Positions 1 to 10,354 of a stretch of DNA of 64,000 nt are shown here, in pieces. The notes under the pieces are model-generated. The model ran no database searches and was not told the origin of the DNA. It saw nothing but the letters and a program-made list of their open reading frames with translations. Origin of the DNA: Streptococcus peroris ATCC 700780 (GTDB taxonomy: Bacteria > Bacillota > Bacilli > Lactobacillales > Streptococcaceae); contig NZ_GL732463.1 in the NCBI RefSeq assembly GCF_000187585.1, positions 1,488,944 to 1,552,943 on the forward strand, in the 5' to 3' direction. How positions within the stretch are numbered: position 1 is the stretch's first letter; each line of letters begins with the position of its first letter. Made by a program: the position numbers and the translations under genes.

Positions 1-1
1 A

Positions 2-77
2 GGATGCAAAGTGAAAATAGGAAACTGACGCAGTATTCGACGAATACAAGGAAGTTTATCTTTTTCACACAGCATCC
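2..77. repeat. Palindromic element, copy 1
   Basis: Intergenic inverted repeat upstream of fusA. Nested arms are GGATGC 2-7 with GCATCC 72-77, GTGAAAA 11-17 with TTTTCAC 62-68, AAACT 22-26 with AGTTT 53-57, and GTATTCG 33-39 with CGAATAC 41-47. The mismatched internal loop (TAGG on one side, ATC plus T on the other) also occurs, inverted, in the element at 20379-20466, where the flanking stems differ by compensatory changes. It could be a MITE-like repeat or a structured RNA. The window begins here, so a left extension cannot be excluded. Confidence 0.7.
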
Positions 78-240
78 CGTTCCGGCTCAAATTGGCTAAT
101 TAACTTTAGCTCGGGTTCAAATCAGTTAACTTGAGCTTTTAGCCCGAGTTCAATTCAACTCATCTACAAGTTAAAACCAACAAAAACAAGATAAACACTG
201 AGAACGGGTGGGTCCTGCCTATCCGTTTTTATTGAAATCG
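78..240. other. Intergenic region upstream of fusA
   Basis: No gene is seen. The stretch holds a loose inverted repeat with CTCGGG near 112-117 and CCCGAG near 142-147, which could form a hairpin in a transcript arriving from the left. In relatives the gene upstream of fusA is rpsG; it is not in this window. Confidence 0.5.
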
Positions 241-249
241 TGTTATAAT
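241..249 (+). promoter_or_regulatory. Extended -10 promoter of fusA
   Basis: A perfect TATAAT at 244-249 is preceded by TGT, giving an extended -10. No good -35 lies at the proper distance. It stands 36 bp before the chosen fusA start, so fusA probably has its own promoter in addition to read-through from an upstream ribosomal protein operon. Confidence 0.7.
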
Positions 250-285
250 AGAATAGAAATAAAAAATATAGGAGAAACAAACCTC

Positions 286-2367
286 ATGGCACGCGAATTT
301 TCACTTGAAAAAACTCGTAATATCGGTATCATGGCTCACGTCGATGCTGGTAAAACAACTACAACTGAGCGTATCCTTTACTACACTGGTAAGATTCACA
401 AAATCGGTGAAACTCACGAAGGTGCGTCACAAATGGACTGGATGGAGCAAGAACAAGAACGTGGTATCACGATCACATCTGCTGCAACAACAGCTCAATG
501 GAAAGACACTCGTGTAAATATCATCGACACACCAGGACACGTGGACTTCACTATCGAAGTACAACGTTCTCTTCGTGTATTGGACGGTGCTGTTACCGTT
601 CTTGACTCTCAATCAGGTGTAGAACCTCAAACAGAAACAGTTTGGCGTCAAGCAACTGAATACGGAGTTCCACGTATCGTATTTGCCAACAAGATGGATA
701 AAATCGGTGCTGACTTCCTTTACTCAGTAAGCACACTTCATGACCGTCTTCAAGCAAACGCTCACCCAATTCAATTGCCAATCGGTGCTGAAGATGACTT
801 CCGTGGAATCATTGACTTGATCAAGATGAAAGCTGAAATCTATACCAACGACCTTGGTACAGATATTCTTGAAGAAGATATTCCAGCTGAATACCTTGAC
901 CAAGCTCAAGAATACCGTGAAAAATTGGTTGAAGCAGTAGCTGAAACTGATGAAGATTTGATGATGAAATACCTTGAAGGTGAAGAAATCACTAATGAAG
1001 AATTGAAAGCTGGTATCCGTAAAGCGACAATCAACGTTGAATTCTTCCCAGTATTGTGTGGATCTGCCTTCAAGAACAAAGGGGTTCAATTGATGTTGGA
1101 TGCAGTCCTTGACTACCTTCCAAGCCCACTTGACATCCCTGCGATTAAAGGTATCAACCCTGATACAGAAGAAGAGGAAGATCGTCCAGCATCTGATGAC
1201 GAGCCATTTGCAGCGCTTGCCTTTAAGATCATGACTGACCCATTCGTAGGTCGTTTGACATTCTTCCGTGTTTACTCAGGTGTTCTTCAATCAGGTTCAT
1301 ACGTATTGAACACTTCTAAAGGTAAACGTGAACGTATCGGACGTATCCTTCAAATGCACGCCAACACTCGTAAAGAAATCGAAACAGTTTACGCTGGTGA
1401 TATCGCTGCAGCTGTTGGTTTGAAAGATACAACAACTGGTGACTCATTGACTGATGAAAAAGCGAAAATCATCCTTGAATCAATCAACGTTCCAGAACCA
1501 GTTATCCAATTGATGGTTGAACCAAAATCTAAAGCTGACCAAGACAAGATGGGTATCGCCCTTCAAAAATTGGCTGAAGAAGATCCAACATTCCGTGTTG
1601 AAACAAACGTTGAAACTGGTGAAACTGTTATCTCTGGTATGGGTGAGCTTCACCTTGACGTCCTTGTTGACCGTATGCGTCGTGAGTTCAAAGTGGAAGC
1701 AAACGTAGGTGCTCCTCAAGTATCTTACCGTGAAACATTCCGTGCTGCAACTCAAGCACGTGGATTCTTCAAACGCCAATCTGGTGGTAAAGGTCAATTT
1801 GGTGATGTTTGGATTGAATTTACTCCAAACGAAGAAGGTAAAGGATTCGAATTCGAAAACGCAATCGTCGGTGGTGTGGTTCCTCGTGAATTTATCCCAG
1901 CGGTTGAAAAAGGTCTTGTAGAAGCAATGGCTAACGGTGTTCTTGCAGGTTATCCAATCGTTGACGTTAAAGCTAAGCTTTACGATGGTTCATACCACGA
2001 TGTCGACTCATCTGAAACTGCCTTCAAGATCGCTGCATCTCTTGCACTTAAAGAAGCTGCGAAGACTGCACAACCAGCTATCCTTGAACCAATGATGCTT
2101 GTAACCATCACTGTTCCAGAAGAAAACCTTGGTGATGTTATGGGTCACGTAACTGCTCGTCGTGGACGTGTAGATGGTATGGAAGCACATGGTAACAGCC
2201 AAATCGTTCGTGCTTACGTTCCACTTGCTGAAATGTTCGGTTACGCAACAGTTCTTCGTTCTGCGTCACAAGGACGTGGTACATTCATGATGGTATTTGA
2301 CCACTACGAAGATGTACCTAAGTCAGTACAAGAAGAAATTATTAAGAAAAACAAAGGTGAAGAATAA
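286..2367 (+). CDS. fusA: Translation elongation factor G
   Basis: EF-G is the cytoplasmic GTPase that drives ribosomal translocation and, with ribosome recycling factor, subunit splitting. The G1 loop [12 protein letters not shown] begins near residue 17, DTPGH (G3) lies near residue 81 and NKMD (G4) near 135, followed by the usual domains II to V. The start at 286 gives 693 residues beginning MAREFSLEK, the normal length, and has a GGAG ribosome site about 10 bp upstream. An in-frame ATG at 208 lies upstream of the promoter and is not credible. A strong intrinsic terminator follows, so polC is a separate unit. The codon choice looks like that of a highly expressed gene. Confidence 0.98.
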   Translation: MAREFSLEKTRNIGIMAHVDAGKTTTTERILYYTGKIHKIGETHEGASQMDWMEQEQERGITITSAATTAQWKDTRVNIIDTPGHVDFTIEVQRSLRVLDGAVTVLDSQSGVEPQTETVWRQATEYGVPRIVFANKMDKIGADFLYSVSTLHDRLQANAHPIQLPIGAEDDFRGIIDLIKMKAEIYTNDLGTDILEEDIPAEYLDQAQEYREKLVEAVAETDEDLMMKYLEGEEITNEELKAGIRKATINVEFFPVLCGSAFKNKGVQLMLDAVLDYLPSPLDIPAIKGINPDTEEEEDRPASDDEPFAALAFKIMTDPFVGRLTFFRVYSGVLQSGSYVLNTSKGKRERIGRILQMHANTRKEIETVYAGDIAAAVGLKDTTTGDSLTDEKAKIILESINVPEPVIQLMVEPKSKADQDKMGIALQKLAEEDPTFRVETNVETGETVISGMGELHLDVLVDRMRREFKVEANVGAPQVSYRETFRAATQARGFFKRQSGGKGQFGDVWIEFTPNEEGKGFEFENAIVGGVVPREFIPAVEKGLVEAMANGVLAGYPIVDVKAKLYDGSYHDVDSSETAFKIAASLALKEAAKTAQPAILEPMMLVTITVPEENLGDVMGHVTARRGRVDGMEAHGNSQIVRAYVPLAEMFGYATVLRSASQGRGTFMMVFDHYEDVPKSVQEEIIKKNKGEE

Positions 2368-2386
2368 TTCATTCTTCCTCTAAAGA

Positions 2387-2411
2387 GAAGCCACTTTGTG
2401 GCTTCTTTTTC
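2387..2411 (+). terminator. fusA terminator
   Basis: An 8-bp perfect stem GAAGCCAC / GTGGCTTC with a TTT loop is followed by a T run, 20 bp after the fusA stop codon. Confidence 0.92.
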
Positions 2412-2445
2412 TGTTCAGTAGAATTGGCTAAAATCCCTTTAAATA

Positions 2446-2454
2446 TGGTAAAAT
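2446..2454 (+). promoter_or_regulatory. Extended -10 promoter of polC
   Basis: TGG followed by TAAAAT at 2449-2454 forms an extended -10 in the short gap after the fusA terminator. The -35 region is poor. Confidence 0.55.
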
Positions 2455-2481
2455 AGAATCAGTATAATGTGAGGAAAATGG

Positions 2482-5400
2482 ATGTCAAATACTTTTGAAA
2501 TTTTATTGAATCAGTTGGGAATTCCCGCTGAAATGAGAAAAAATCCAGCATTCTCTCAGGCTGAGATTGAACAAGTTATTGTTCATAAACAGAGTAGGGT
2601 TTGGGAGTTTCATTTTGTTTTTGAGAATATCTTGCCTTTTGAAATCTTTTTAGAGCTCAAGAAGGGATTGAATGAAGAGTTTTCGAAAACAGGGAATCAG
2701 GCAATTTTTGAAATAAAAACTCGCCATCAGGAGTTTTCAAAAGAGCTTTTGCAAGCTTACTATAAAGAAGCTTTTGCGGAAGGTCCATGCTCTAGCCAAA
2801 GTTTTCGGGCAATTTACCAAGATTTTGAAGTCAGAAACGAGAATAAGCAACTAGTCATCGTAGGAACGGATGCAGCAGATACTGATCATTTTCGAAAAAA
2901 TCATTTGCCCAACCTTTCCAAGCAGTTAGAAAAGTTTGGTTTCCCGTTTTTTAAATGTGTGCTTGAGAAAAATGAAAATCTGAGTCAGGAAGAGCAAGAG
3001 AATTTTCAGACTGAAAATCAAAAGATTGTGCAAGCCGCTAACGAGGAAGCTCTTCGTGCCATGGAGCAGTTGGAACAAATGGCTCCCCCTCCTGTAGAGG
3101 ACAAGCCTGTTTTTGATTTTCAAGCCAAGAAGGCTGCTGCGAGACCAAAATTAGACAAGGCTGAAGTGACTCCTATGATTGAGGTTGACACAGAGGAGAA
3201 TCGTCTGGTATTTGAAGGAGTAGTTTTTGATGTCGAACAGAAGGTGACCAGAACGGGTCGTGTCTTGATTAACTTCAAGATGACGGACTATACTTCTAGT
3301 TTTTCGATGCAAAAATGGCTTAAAAATGAAGAAGAAGCCCAGAAATTTGATATAATCAAGAAAAATTCTTGGCTTCGTGTTCGTGGAAATGTTGAAGTGA
3401 ACAACTATACGCATGATTTAACGATGAATGTCCAAGATGGGCAGGAAGTTGTTCATTACGAACGTAAGGATTTGATGCCAGAGGGAGAACGACGGGTCGA
3501 ATTTCACGCTCATACCAATATGTCCACCATGGATGCTCTCCCTGAAGTCGAAGAACTCGTGGCGAAAGCTGCAAAATGGGGACATAAGGCGGTAGCAATC
3601 ACGGACCACGGGAATGTTCAGTCCTTCCCTCATGGCTATAAGGCAGCTAAAAAGGCTGGTATCCAGTTGATCTATGGGATGGAAGCCAATATCGTAGAAG
3701 ACCGTGTCCCTATCGTCTATAACGAAGTGGAGATGGATCTTTCTGAAGCAACTTACGTGGTCTTTGACGTGGAAACGACAGGACTTTCAGCAATCTATAA
3801 TGACTTGATTCAGGTTGCAGCTTCTAAGATGTATAAGGGAAATATCATAGCTGAATTTGATGAATTTATCAATCCAGGCCATCCTTTGTCTGCTTTCACG
3901 ACAGAACTAACTGGGATTACAGATGACCATGTAAAAAATGCGAAACCATTGAAACAGGTCCTCCAAGAATTCCAAGAATTTTGCCAAGATACAGTTCTAG
4001 TTGCACACAATGCAACCTTTGACGTTGGTTTTATGAATGCAAACTATGAACGTCATGGCTTGCCAAAAATCACTCAGCCTGTGATTGATACGCTTGAATT
4101 TGCAAGAAACCTCTATCCGGAGTATAAACGTCATGGTTTGGGGCCTTTGACTAAGCGTTTTGGTGTGGCTTTGGACCATCACCACATGGCCAACTACGAT
4201 GCGGAAGCTACGGGACGTCTGCTCTTTATCTTTATCAAGGAAGTTGCTGAAAAGCATGGTGTAACGAATCTGGCTCGATTAAATATTGATCTGATTAGCC
4301 CGGATTCTTATAAAAAAGCTCGTGTCAAACATGCTACCATCTATGTAAAAAATCAAATTGGCCTAAAAAATATCTTCAAACTGGTTTCTCTTTCAAATAC
4401 CCAGTATTTTGAAGGGGTTCCCCGTATTCCTCGGACGGTCCTAGATGCCCATCGTGAAGGGCTGATTTTAGGAACTGCTTGCGCAGAAGGTGAAGTCTTT
4501 GATACTATATTGTCTCAAGGGGTTGATGCCGCTGTTGAAGTAGCTAAGTATTATGACTTTATTGAGGTGATGCCTCCTGCAATCTATGCGCCTTTAATTG
4601 CCAAGGAACAAGTCAAGGATTTAGCAGAGTTAGAAACTATTATCAAGAATTTGATTGAGGTTGGAGACCGCCTTGGCAAGCCCGTTTTGGCTACAGGAAA
4701 TGTCCACTATCTCGAACCAGAAGATGAGATTTATCGCGAGATTATCGTCCGAAGTCTGGGGCAGGGTGCTGTGATTAACCGGACGATTGGGCATGGAGAA
4801 CACGCTCAACCAGCTCCGCTACCAAAGGCTCATTTTAGAACAACCAATGAAATGCTCGATGAATTTGCCTTTTTGGGTGAAGATCTGGCTCGAAAATTGG
4901 TCATCGACAATACTAACGCTATGGCAGAAATCTTTGAGCCTATCGAAGTGGTTAAAGGAGACCTTTATACTCCATTTATCGATAAGGCTGAGGAAACAGT
5001 TGCTGAGTTGACCTATAAAAAAGCCTTTGAAATCTATGGCAATCCGCTTCCAGATATCGTTGATTTACGGATTGAAAAAGAATTGACTTCTATCTTGGGG
5101 AATGGATTTGCTGTGATTTATCTAGCGTCGCAAATGCTAGTGCACCGTTCTAATGAACGGGGTTACTTAGTTGGTTCTCGAGGATCTGTTGGATCTAGTT
5201 TCGTTGCGACCATGATTGGGATTACAGAGGTCAATCCTCTCTCGCCTCACTATGTTTGTAGTCAGTGCCAGTACAGCGAATTTATCACAGATGGTTCCTA
5301 TGGTTCCGGATTTGATATGCCCAATAAAGACTGTCCAAACTGTGGTCACAAGCTCAGTAAGAATGGACAGGATATTCCTTTCGAAACCTTCCTTGGTTTT

Positions 5401-6873
5401 GATGGAGATAAGGTTCCCGATATTGACTTGAACTTCTCAGGAGAGGACCAGCCAAGTGCCCACTTGGATGTGCGCGATATATTTGGCGAAGAATATGCCT
5501 TTCGTGCAGGAACCGTCGGTACAGTAGCTGATAAGACGGCTTATGGATTTGTTAAAGGATATGAGCGAGACTATGGTAAATTTTATCGCGAGGCAGAAGT
5601 TGAGCGTCTAGCTCAGGGAGCTGCGGGTGTCAAGCGGACGACCGGTCAGCACCCAGGGGGAATTGTAGTTATCCCTAACTATATGGATGTCTATGACTTT
5701 ACTCCAGTACAGTATCCTGCCGATGATGTGACTGCTGAATGGCAGACGACTCACTTTAACTTCCACGATATCGATGAGAACGTCCTCAAACTCGATGTAC
5801 TGGGGCATGATGATCCGACTATGATTCGGAAGCTCCAGGACTTGTCTGGGATTGATCCCAATGAAATTCCTATGGATGATCCTGGTGTCATGGCCCTCTT
5901 CTCGGGAACAGATGTTCTAGGAGTAACTCCTGAGCAGATTGGTACTTCTACGGGTATGCTTGGAATTCCAGAGTTTGGAACCAATTTCGTACGTGGGATG
6001 GTCGATGAAACCCATCCAACGACCTTTGCAGAGTTGCTTCAACTTTCAGGTCTATCTCATGGTACTGACGTATGGTTGGGAAATGCTCAAGATTTGATTA
6101 AACAAGGAATTGCCGACCTATCAACCGTTATCGGATGTCGTGATGACATCATGGTTTACCTCATGCATGCGGGTCTAGAACCTAAGATGGCCTTTACCAT
6201 CATGGAGCGTGTACGTAAGGGAATGTGGCTCAAAATCTCTGAAGAAGAGCGCAATGGTTATATCGAAGCCATGAAGGCCAATAATGTGCCTGAGTGGTAT
6301 ATCGAGTCTTGTGGGAAAATCAAGTACATGTTCCCTAAAGCCCATGCGGCAGCCTACGTTATGATGGCCCTTCGCGTAGCCTACTTCAAGGTTCACCATC
6401 CGATTTATTACTACTGTGCTTACTTCTCCATCCGTGCTAAGGCCTTTGATATCAAGACTATGGGTGCAGGCTTGGATGCGATTAAGCGCAGAATGCAAGA
6501 AATCGCTGAAAAGCGGAAGAACAATGAAGCTTCCAATGTAGAAATTGATCTTTACACAACACTTGAGATCGTCAATGAGATGTGGGAACGTGGCTTCAAG
6601 TTTGGCAAACTTGATCTTTATCGTAGTCAGGCGACCGAATTTATCATTGATGGAGATACCCTCATCCCACCGTTTGTCGCTATGGATGGACTAGGAGAGA
6701 ACGTTGCAAAACAATTGGTGCGTGCGCGTCAAGAGGGAGAATTCCTCTCTAAAACTGAGTTGCGCAAGCGTGGAGGACTTTCCTCGACCTTGGTTGAAAA
6801 GATGGATGAAATGGGCATTCTCGGTAATATGCCAGAGGATAACCAGCTCAGTCTATTTGATGATTTGTTTTAA
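2482..6873 (+). CDS. polC: DNA polymerase III alpha subunit, PolC type
   Basis: Replicative polymerase of low-GC Gram-positives with built-in 3'-5' proofreading. At 1463 residues it has full length. Visible in order are an N-terminal region, an OB-fold segment at about 230-330, a PHP domain starting near 336 (EFHAHTNMS), an inserted DnaQ-like exonuclease beginning at FDVETTG near residue 427, the rest of PHP, a zinc finger near 924 (CSQC ... CPNC), and the polymerase active-site region with [11 protein letters not shown] near 979. The start at 2482 follows GAGGAAAA. It is transcribed alone between two terminators. The exonuclease insertion and zinc finger separate it from DnaE. Confidence 0.98.
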   Translation: MSNTFEILLNQLGIPAEMRKNPAFSQAEIEQVIVHKQSRVWEFHFVFENILPFEIFLELKKGLNEEFSKTGNQAIFEIKTRHQEFSKELLQAYYKEAFAEGPCSSQSFRAIYQDFEVRNENKQLVIVGTDAADTDHFRKNHLPNLSKQLEKFGFPFFKCVLEKNENLSQEEQENFQTENQKIVQAANEEALRAMEQLEQMAPPPVEDKPVFDFQAKKAAARPKLDKAEVTPMIEVDTEENRLVFEGVVFDVEQKVTRTGRVLINFKMTDYTSSFSMQKWLKNEEEAQKFDIIKKNSWLRVRGNVEVNNYTHDLTMNVQDGQEVVHYERKDLMPEGERRVEFHAHTNMSTMDALPEVEELVAKAAKWGHKAVAITDHGNVQSFPHGYKAAKKAGIQLIYGMEANIVEDRVPIVYNEVEMDLSEATYVVFDVETTGLSAIYNDLIQVAASKMYKGNIIAEFDEFINPGHPLSAFTTELTGITDDHVKNAKPLKQVLQEFQEFCQDTVLVAHNATFDVGFMNANYERHGLPKITQPVIDTLEFARNLYPEYKRHGLGPLTKRFGVALDHHHMANYDAEATGRLLFIFIKEVAEKHGVTNLARLNIDLISPDSYKKARVKHATIYVKNQIGLKNIFKLVSLSNTQYFEGVPRIPRTVLDAHREGLILGTACAEGEVFDTILSQGVDAAVEVAKYYDFIEVMPPAIYAPLIAKEQVKDLAELETIIKNLIEVGDRLGKPVLATGNVHYLEPEDEIYREIIVRSLGQGAVINRTIGHGEHAQPAPLPKAHFRTTNEMLDEFAFLGEDLARKLVIDNTNAMAEIFEPIEVVKGDLYTPFIDKAEETVAELTYKKAFEIYGNPLPDIVDLRIEKELTSILGNGFAVIYLASQMLVHRSNERGYLVGSRGSVGSSFVATMIGITEVNPLSPHYVCSQCQYSEFITDGSYGSGFDMPNKDCPNCGHKLSKNGQDIPFETFLGFDGDKVPDIDLNFSGEDQPSAHLDVRDIFGEEYAFRAGTVGTVADKTAYGFVKGYERDYGKFYREAEVERLAQGAAGVKRTTGQHPGGIVVIPNYMDVYDFTPVQYPADDVTAEWQTTHFNFHDIDENVLKLDVLGHDDPTMIRKLQDLSGIDPNEIPMDDPGVMALFSGTDVLGVTPEQIGTSTGMLGIPEFGTNFVRGMVDETHPTTFAELLQLSGLSHGTDVWLGNAQDLIKQGIADLSTVIGCRDDIMVYLMHAGLEPKMAFTIMERVRKGMWLKISEEERNGYIEAMKANNVPEWYIESCGKIKYMFPKAHAAAYVMMALRVAYFKVHHPIYYYCAYFSIRAKAFDIKTMGAGLDAIKRRMQEIAEKRKNNEASNVEIDLYTTLEIVNEMWERGFKFGKLDLYRSQATEFIIDGDTLIPPFVAMDGLGENVAKQLVRARQEGEFLSKTELRKRGGLSSTLVEKMDEMGILGNMPEDNQLSLFDDLF

Positions 6874-6932
6874 TTTCAAGTCAACTTGTTCAAATAAGCC
6901 GACTAAGTTTCATCTAATTAAGACTTAACAGT

Positions 6933-6970
6933 AAAACCAGTAAAGATGATTTTCATTTCTACTGGTTTTT
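6933..6970 (+). terminator. polC terminator
   Basis: A 10-bp perfect stem AAAACCAGTA at 6933-6942 pairs with TACTGGTTTT at 6960-6969, with a 17-nt loop, 60 bp after the polC stop. Confidence 0.8.
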
Positions 6971-7029
6971 AGATATGATAGAATATAAATAAGTTTTTAT
7001 CCAAAGACTAAAACTTTAGAAGTTATATA

Positions 7030-7058
7030 TTGAAATTATCAAAAATAATTGCTATAAA
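7030..7058 (+). promoter_or_regulatory. Promoter of the rgg-type regulator
   Basis: TTGAAA at 7030-7035, a 17-bp spacer and TATAAA at 7053-7058 preceded by TGC. The transcript would start near 7065 and carry a leader of about 87 nt. Confidence 0.65.
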
Positions 7059-7151
7059 TTACTAATAATGATACTCTCAAACAAGAGTAAGCTTAACGGA
7101 AGTAGTGTTTGCTATACCTTAATAACTTTTCGATATGGAATGGAGATAAGT

Positions 7152-8015
7152 ATGATTTTAGGTGAAACTTATAGGAAAATAAGAGAAGAAAAGGGGATTT
7201 CTATTTCTTCATTAGCAGGTGCTGAAATTTCAAAATCTCAAATATCTAGATTTGAATTAGGAGAAACAGAGATTTCTGTCTTTAAGTTATTGTATCTTCT
7301 TGAAAGAATAGGAGTAACACTAGAAGAATTTCTGCTTATCAGTAATCATTATCAACCTTCGGGTTTTAATACCTTAATAGCTTCTGTTAAACAGGCTGCA
7401 TATAATGAAGATGCTCAAGCATTACTAGATATGGTAGAGAAAGAAATAGAACTTTTTCATGGGACAAATTCTCATTACCATAAATTAAATGCTGTTTTCA
7501 TTGAAAGTATTGTTTCGGGAATGGATAAGAATCATCAATTGAGTCATCAAGACGCCTCTTATCTTACAAATTATTTATTTTCTGTTGAAAACTGGGGTTA
7601 TTACGAAACGCTCATCCTTGGAAATTGCTGTCGTGTTCTATCTCCAGATTTATTATTTAGATATGCCAAAGAAGCGCTCAAAAAAGGGAAGTTGTATAGT
7701 TCTATACCTAGAAATAGACAATCTCTCATTCAACTACTTCTCAATTCTTTGATTATAATGATTGAGAACGACTTATATGAGGAATCTTTATTTTTAAAAC
7801 AGGCTACGAAGAATATATTAGCGGATTCCACAGATTTTTTTGAACAAACTATTTTGCTGTATTTAGATGGATATTTGGAACTGAAATTCTATCATAATCA
7901 AAAATCACTTTTAAAAATCGAAGAAGCTTTAAAAATTTTCGAACTCTTCAATAAAACAATCTACAAAAATTACAAAGAATACTTTGAGAAACACATCATT
8001 CATTTAGTAGACTAG
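7152..8015 (+). CDS. Rgg/GadR/MutR-family transcriptional regulator
   Basis: The N-terminus (MILGETYRKIREEKGIS...SKSQISRFELGETEIS) is an HTH_3-type DNA-binding domain of about 60 residues. A long helical, TPR-like C-terminal part is as expected for Rgg proteins, which sense short peptides in streptococci. The start at 7152 gives 287 residues, typical for the family, and has GGAG seven bases upstream; an in-frame ATG at 7068 lacks a ribosome site. The gene converges on an ABC exporter 9 bp away. No clear short hydrophobic peptide gene was found beside it, so its ligand is unknown. The segment is more AT-rich than the flanking housekeeping genes, which suggests acquisition. Confidence 0.88.
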   Translation: MILGETYRKIREEKGISISSLAGAEISKSQISRFELGETEISVFKLLYLLERIGVTLEEFLLISNHYQPSGFNTLIASVKQAAYNEDAQALLDMVEKEIELFHGTNSHYHKLNAVFIESIVSGMDKNHQLSHQDASYLTNYLFSVENWGYYETLILGNCCRVLSPDLLFRYAKEALKKGKLYSSIPRNRQSLIQLLLNSLIIMIENDLYEESLFLKQATKNILADSTDFFEQTILLYLDGYLELKFYHNQKSLLKIEEALKIFELFNKTIYKNYKEYFEKHIIHLVD

Positions 8016-8024
8016 GTCATTTAT

Positions 8025-9608
8025 CTATAAGGTAATAACGTGATCAAACTCTTCCAATATTTTTGGATTTTGATCATGAGTAATGACAATAACAATTGCA
8101 TCTTTAATGGATAGAATGTAGTCCATCATTGCTTTGGCTTTTATTGGATCAAGGTTGCTTGTAGGTTCGTCAAAGATATATACAGAATATGGTTTGACTA
8201 AAAATCTAGCTAAATCAATTCGTTGCTTTTCTCCTTCTGAAATGCTTTTGCCTGATTGAGATAGACTCTTATTAAGGAAGTATTCGTTAAATCCTAAGGC
8301 TTTTCTTAATTTTTCAGTTAAATAAAGGTTTCTGGACAGTTTGATATTCTCTAGGATATTGCCTTCAATCAGAAAATCATTTTTTTGTACAAATGCAATA
8401 TCTTTATATAACTCCTCTGAGGGAATATCAATATTCTGTTTTCCGTTGATTTGTATTTCCCCATCATAAAGATTTTTGGAATAATAATTTAGTATTAATT
8501 TTACTAAAGTTGTTTTCCCAGCTCCTGAAGCACCGATAATTGCATAGCGCTTGCCTTTTTTAAATTCATAGGAAAAATGATCAAATAATATTTTATTTTC
8601 AATTTCATAATGTAATTGGCTAATAGAAATGGTCGAAACGTTATCACAATCAATTGTACTTGTTTTATGGAAAATTTCATGATTTGTCTCATATAGATTT
8701 TCTTGGATATTATCAATAATGGACTTGCTACTGCTGATTAAATTTTTATTGTAAAGAATAGATTGTAATGGAGCAAAAACACCGTTTAATAATTGAATAC
8801 TTGCTACTAGTAATCCAATAGTCAGTAAGTTATTTCTTACAAAAAAGATACCAGCGACCATACAGGATAGTTGAGAGCAAAAACTTAGTAAAATTCCAGT
8901 AGTTGAAGCTAAGTCTTTTAAGAATTGATATGTTTTTCTGGACTCTTCAAATTCTAAACTGATTCCCTGAATTTTCTCTTGGATCCAGCTTTGAATATTT
9001 AATAACTTAATTTGTTCAAAACCATCAATAAAGTTTGTCATTTTTGATAAATAGTGATTATTTTGTAGAGAATAATTATTAGTTGCTTTAGTCATCAACT
9101 TTCCAGGAATTTGTGATAGAAAAACCGTTATACTCGACAATAAAAGAAAGACTAATGCTAATCGCCATTCTATATAAATAATAGCAACCACACTCATGAT
9201 AAGGCTCCCTAAATTTGCGATTAGAGAGATTCTAGGGATTAATAAATTTTCTTGAACAAGGTCACTGTTTTTGGTGATATTATTTAAGAAATCTGAATGG
9301 TTACGGTTGTCAATTTGGTTAAATTCACGCGATAAATAATGTAATAAGAGACGCCTTTTTAGATCTAAAATAACTTTTTTTACATATTGGTTTTTAAGAT
9401 AGGAATAGGAAGAAGAAATCAAGAACCACAGTAAAATAGAACCTACACAAATAGTGATATGAAAGAGTAATCCACTATTTGAATTAGATATACTATCAAG
9501 TATTCTTCCTAATTGGAGAGAGAAGAATGTCATTAAAAGAGCACTTGTCAGACTTAATAAAATAAGCAAGAAATATAGTAATTTATATTGTTTCGTAATC
9601 TGGTTCAT
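8025..9608 (-). CDS. ABC exporter, membrane domain fused to ATPase
   Basis: A 527-residue half-transporter with six predicted membrane helices in about the first 290 residues and a C-terminal ATPase. Walker A is GASGAGKTTL, the signature lies in SGKSISEGEKQR (a degenerate LSGGQ), and Walker B is YIFDEPTSN, followed by ITHD. The start at 9608 is preferred because AGAGGTG lies upstream; the GTG at 9617 sits inside that site. It probably works as a homodimer. Substrate is unknown; peptide or bacteriocin export or immunity is plausible from the family and the adjacent Rgg regulator. There is no peptidase C39 domain and no adjacent precursor peptide was recognised. Confidence 0.88.
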   Translation of the reverse strand: MNQITKQYKLLYFLLILLSLTSALLMTFFSLQLGRILDSISNSNSGLLFHITICVGSILLWFLISSSYSYLKNQYVKKVILDLKRRLLLHYLSREFNQIDNRNHSDFLNNITKNSDLVQENLLIPRISLIANLGSLIMSVVAIIYIEWRLALVFLLLSSITVFLSQIPGKLMTKATNNYSLQNNHYLSKMTNFIDGFEQIKLLNIQSWIQEKIQGISLEFEESRKTYQFLKDLASTTGILLSFCSQLSCMVAGIFFVRNNLLTIGLLVASIQLLNGVFAPLQSILYNKNLISSSKSIIDNIQENLYETNHEIFHKTSTIDCDNVSTISISQLHYEIENKILFDHFSYEFKKGKRYAIIGASGAGKTTLVKLILNYYSKNLYDGEIQINGKQNIDIPSEELYKDIAFVQKNDFLIEGNILENIKLSRNLYLTEKLRKALGFNEYFLNKSLSQSGKSISEGEKQRIDLARFLVKPYSVYIFDEPTSNLDPIKAKAMMDYILSIKDAIVIVITHDQNPKILEEFDHVITL

Positions 9609-9638
9609 ATTTTTCACCTCTTAATCTATGATAGCAAC

Positions 9639-9644
9639 ATTATA
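9639..9644 (-). promoter_or_regulatory. -10 box of the ABC exporter gene
   Basis: A perfect TATAAT on the minus strand lies 31 bp upstream of the chosen start. No -35 hexamer is evident, which fits a promoter that needs an activator. Confidence 0.5.
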
Positions 9645-9672
9645 TTCTAAAACTAAAACTCAGGCTGAGATC

Positions 9673-9686
9673 TCCCATATTTGGGA
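9673..9686. promoter_or_regulatory. Palindrome upstream of the ABC exporter promoter
   Basis: TCCCA TATT TGGGA is a perfect 5-bp inverted repeat with a 4-bp spacer, located 28 bp upstream of the exporter -10 box and about where an activator would bind. Binding by the neighbouring Rgg protein is inference only. Confidence 0.45.
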
Positions 9687-9746
9687 CATTAATTTTATTT
9701 CTTTACTATATTTTGGCTTATAGCTATCCATTGTATATCCAATGAG

Positions 9747-9775
9747 TTTACATTAGCCGTCTTTTTTGTTAAAAT
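9747..9775 (+). promoter_or_regulatory. Promoter of the toxin-antitoxin operon
   Basis: TTTACA at 9747-9752, a 17-bp spacer and TAAAAT at 9770-9775 preceded by TGT (extended -10). It lies 24 bp before the antitoxin start. Confidence 0.75.
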
Positions 9776-9799
9776 AATAAATAGAAAGAAGGTGAGAAT

Positions 9800-10063
9800 A
9801 TGCCAAAGACGAGTATGAGCATCCGTCTGGATAGTGAGGTTAAGGAGCAGGCCCAACAGGTTTTTAATCATTTAGGAATGGATATGACGACAGCTATCAA
9901 CATTTTCCTTCGTCAGGCTATTCAATATCAAGGTTTGCCTTTTGATGTTAGGCTTGATGAGAATCAGAAATTGCTCCAAGTATTAACGGATGTAGACCAA
10001 AATCGTAATATGAGTCAGTCTTTTGAATCTGTCTCAGACTTGATGGAGGACTTGCGTGCTTAA
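9800..10063 (+). CDS. relB: RelB/DinJ-family antitoxin
   Basis: This 87-residue protein starts MPKTSMSIRLDSEVKEQAQQVF, a ribbon-helix-helix DNA-binding module, followed by MDMTTAINIFLRQAIQYQGLPFDV, characteristic of RelB/DinJ antitoxins. It should neutralise the downstream toxin through its C-terminus and repress its own promoter. AAGGTGAG lies just upstream of the ATG. It overlaps the toxin gene by 8 bp. The symbol is used for the family; dinJ would be equally fair. Confidence 0.88.
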   Translation: MPKTSMSIRLDSEVKEQAQQVFNHLGMDMTTAINIFLRQAIQYQGLPFDVRLDENQKLLQVLTDVDQNRNMSQSFESVSDLMEDLRA

Positions 10064-10334
10064 GATTCGTTACCATAAACAGTTTAAAAAAGATTTTAAG
10101 TTGGCTATGAAGCGTGGGTTGAAGGCAGAATTATTAGAAGAAGTATTGAATTTTCTAGTTCAAGAAAAAGAACTTCCTGCTAGATATCGCGACCATCAAT
10201 TGACGACGTCCAAACATTTTCAAGGGGTTCGTGAGTGTCATATCCAACCAGATTGGCTTTTGGTCTATAAAGTAGACAAGTCGGAAGTAATTTTAAACTT
10301 GCTGAGGACAGGAAGTCATAGTGATTTATTTTAA
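10056..10334 (+). CDS. YafQ/RelE-family mRNA interferase toxin
   Basis: A 92-residue RelE-superfamily protein matching the YafQ branch: a basic N-terminus (KIRYHKQFKKDFKLAMKRG), DHQLTTSKHFQGVRECHIQPDWLLVYKV, and the closing LLRTGSHSDLF with the late histidine typical of YafQ. Members cleave mRNA on the ribosome. The start is GTG inside the last codons of the antitoxin, indicating translational coupling. All expected segments are present, so the pair looks intact. Confidence 0.87.
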   Translation: MLKIRYHKQFKKDFKLAMKRGLKAELLEEVLNFLVQEKELPARYRDHQLTTSKHFQGVRECHIQPDWLLVYKVDKSEVILNLLRTGSHSDLF

Positions 10335-10354
10335 TATATTTTAAGGAGTTCAAG

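Noticed and set aside
37..47. ComX (com-box) promoter, from similarity to TACGAATA
   Set aside because: GACGAATA has a mismatch and is part of the palindrome tip of the repeat element; no competence gene follows.
208..285. N-terminal extension of EF-G from the ATG at 208
   Set aside because: This start lies upstream of the extended -10 promoter and has no family counterpart; the ATG at 286 gives the standard protein.
9700..9745. Minus-strand ORF of about 23 codons upstream of the ABC exporter as a possible signalling peptide for the Rgg protein
   Set aside because: No ribosome site, not hydrophobic (MDSYKPKYSKEIKLMSQIWE), and it overlaps the candidate operator. It does not look like an SHP precursor.
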